NCBI GenBank assembly: GCA_947490035.1
Contig: CANLGS010000274.1
Location: 1 to 6,253 of the forward strand
From: Gemmataceae bacterium
GTDB taxonomy: Bacteria; Planctomycetota; Planctomycetia; Gemmatales; Gemmataceae
DNA length: 6,253 nt
Reading direction: 5' to 3'
Of the stretch, positions 5,698-6,253 are shown in pieces. The notes under the pieces were generated by a model. The model worked only from the letters and a program-made list of their open reading frames with translations. It had not been told where the DNA came from and did no database searches. The number at the start of each line of letters is the position of its first letter. Position 1 is the first letter of the stretch. The translations under genes and the position numbers were made by a program.

Positions 5698-6191
5698 CCG
5701 GCGATGGCCCAGAACACGAACAACTCGACCCGCTGCCGCCACGGGAGCCGCAGTTCCGCGCTCCGCCACAGCCGCAGGCAGGCGACGCGGTACGTCAGGT
5801 TCCGCGCCTCCTCGAACAGCCCGCACTGCTGGTACGCGGCGATGGCGCGGTGGCACATGCGGATGGCACGCGGCAGGTCGTACGGCCCGCCGGGGGTGCG
5901 GTACACGTCGCCGACGCGGTGGCACGCGACCGCCATCAGGTACCACTCGCGCGCCGCTTCCGCGAGCTTCGACGCGCGCAGGAAGTGGATGACGGCGTCG
6001 TTCTCGTTGCCGCGGACGGCTTCGGCCATCGCCGCGTCGTAGAGTTCTTGCGCGGCGACCGAGTCTTCCAGGTGCTCGTCCGGGCGACCGGCGCTACGCG
6101 GTGCTTCCGCCGGCGGGATGAAGTCCGCGCGCGCGTCCTCCGGCGGGTGCGTATCTTCCTGCGGCTCAGGGGGTGGGACGTTCGGGTCCAC
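5697..6191 (-). pseudogene. TPR-like helical protein, apparently 3'-truncated
   Basis: Reading from a GTG at 6189-6191, about 165 residues look genuinely coding, with almost every third base G or C. A Pro/Glu-rich, probably disordered start (1-40) is followed by helices with TPR-like spacing of Ala, Tyr and Gly (about 44-140: AAQELYDAAMAEAVRGNENDAV, given here only as its two halves' pattern, then EWYLMAVACHRVGDVY and IAAYQQCGLFEEA). The segment ELFVFWAIAG (156-165) looks like the start of a hydrophobic, perhaps membrane-bound part. Past Gly165 codon use turns random, exactly where the repeat-like sequence begins. The frame has no stop and runs on antisense through the enolase-superfamily gene to 4827, giving a 454-residue frame whose last two thirds I do not believe. 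TAA lies two codons before the GTG, so no earlier start exists in frame. Truncation is likely; function is unknown. Confidence 0.55.
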
Positions 6192-6253
6192 CCCTTACAA
6201 CATCGCGAGCGATTGCTATAAGTTGTTTTCACCAGGGATGTTGACTCACCCTC
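6192..6253. other. Right edge, upstream of the TPR-like gene
   Basis: This short segment is poorer in G+C than the rest. On the - strand it reads ACTTATAGCAAT about 25-30 nt before the GTG, a possible -10 region (TATAGC), but no good -35 box is visible. AAGGG sits directly against the GTG, too close for a normal Shine-Dalgarno. On the + strand TTGACT (near 6243) could be a -35 box for something beyond the window. Confidence 0.2.

Noticed and set aside
4637..5992. A 451-codon + strand frame overlapping the enolase-superfamily gene
   Set aside because: Arg/Ala/Pro-rich low-complexity translation typical of an off-frame reading of GC-rich coding DNA, with no recognisable motif.
4827..6191. A 454-codon frame on the - strand as one full-length gene
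   Set aside because: Only the first 165 or so codons show the local GC3 bias. The rest is antisense to the well-supported enolase-superfamily gene and is rich in His, Arg and Val as expected from a shadow.

Overview
The window is a GC-rich stretch, strongly biased to G or C at third codon positions, with six protein genes and no RNA genes that I could find. The gene content, the divergent EF-G, and spacers packed with palindromic repeats suggest a planctomycete, probably Gemmata-like. That assignment is inference from general resemblance; no search was run.

Positions 109-3377 hold a 'str' ribosomal cluster on the + strand: rpsL (S12), rpsG (S7) and an elongation factor G gene in the usual fusA position. 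No tuf gene follows. The EF-G has an intact GTPase core, but the two domain IV tip loops that enter the decoding centre are not canonical. It looks more like the EF-G2 (mtEFG2/spdEFG2, ribosome-recycling) type than the translocase. S12 naturally carries Arg at position 88, where streptomycin-sensitive bacteria usually have Lys.

From 3446 to 4180 a SAM-dependent methyltransferase lies on the - strand, convergent with the EF-G gene. Divergent from it, at 4272-5624 on the + strand, is an enolase-superfamily enzyme with the muconate-lactonizing-type catalytic set (KxK, D, E, D, K). At the right end, on the - strand, is the start of a TPR-like helical protein (6191 down to about 5697). Its coding character stops abruptly at a repeat element, so it looks truncated.

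Each of the five spacers between genes contains a palindromic element, and each is different. Three begin with GTAG followed by a hairpin, the layout of REP elements moved by RAYT (TnpA-REP) proteins; two of these are paired head to head like REPINs. The other two are long inverted repeats built from short tandem units: a 9-nt period between rpsG and the EF-G gene, and a 7-nt period between the methyltransferase and the enolase-superfamily gene. The rpsG/EF-G element ends in a T-rich tract and could be a terminator that uncouples the EF-G gene from the ribosomal protein genes. No complete new defence or metabolic system is visible. The most notable points are the EF-G subtype in the str locus and the variety of repeat families.
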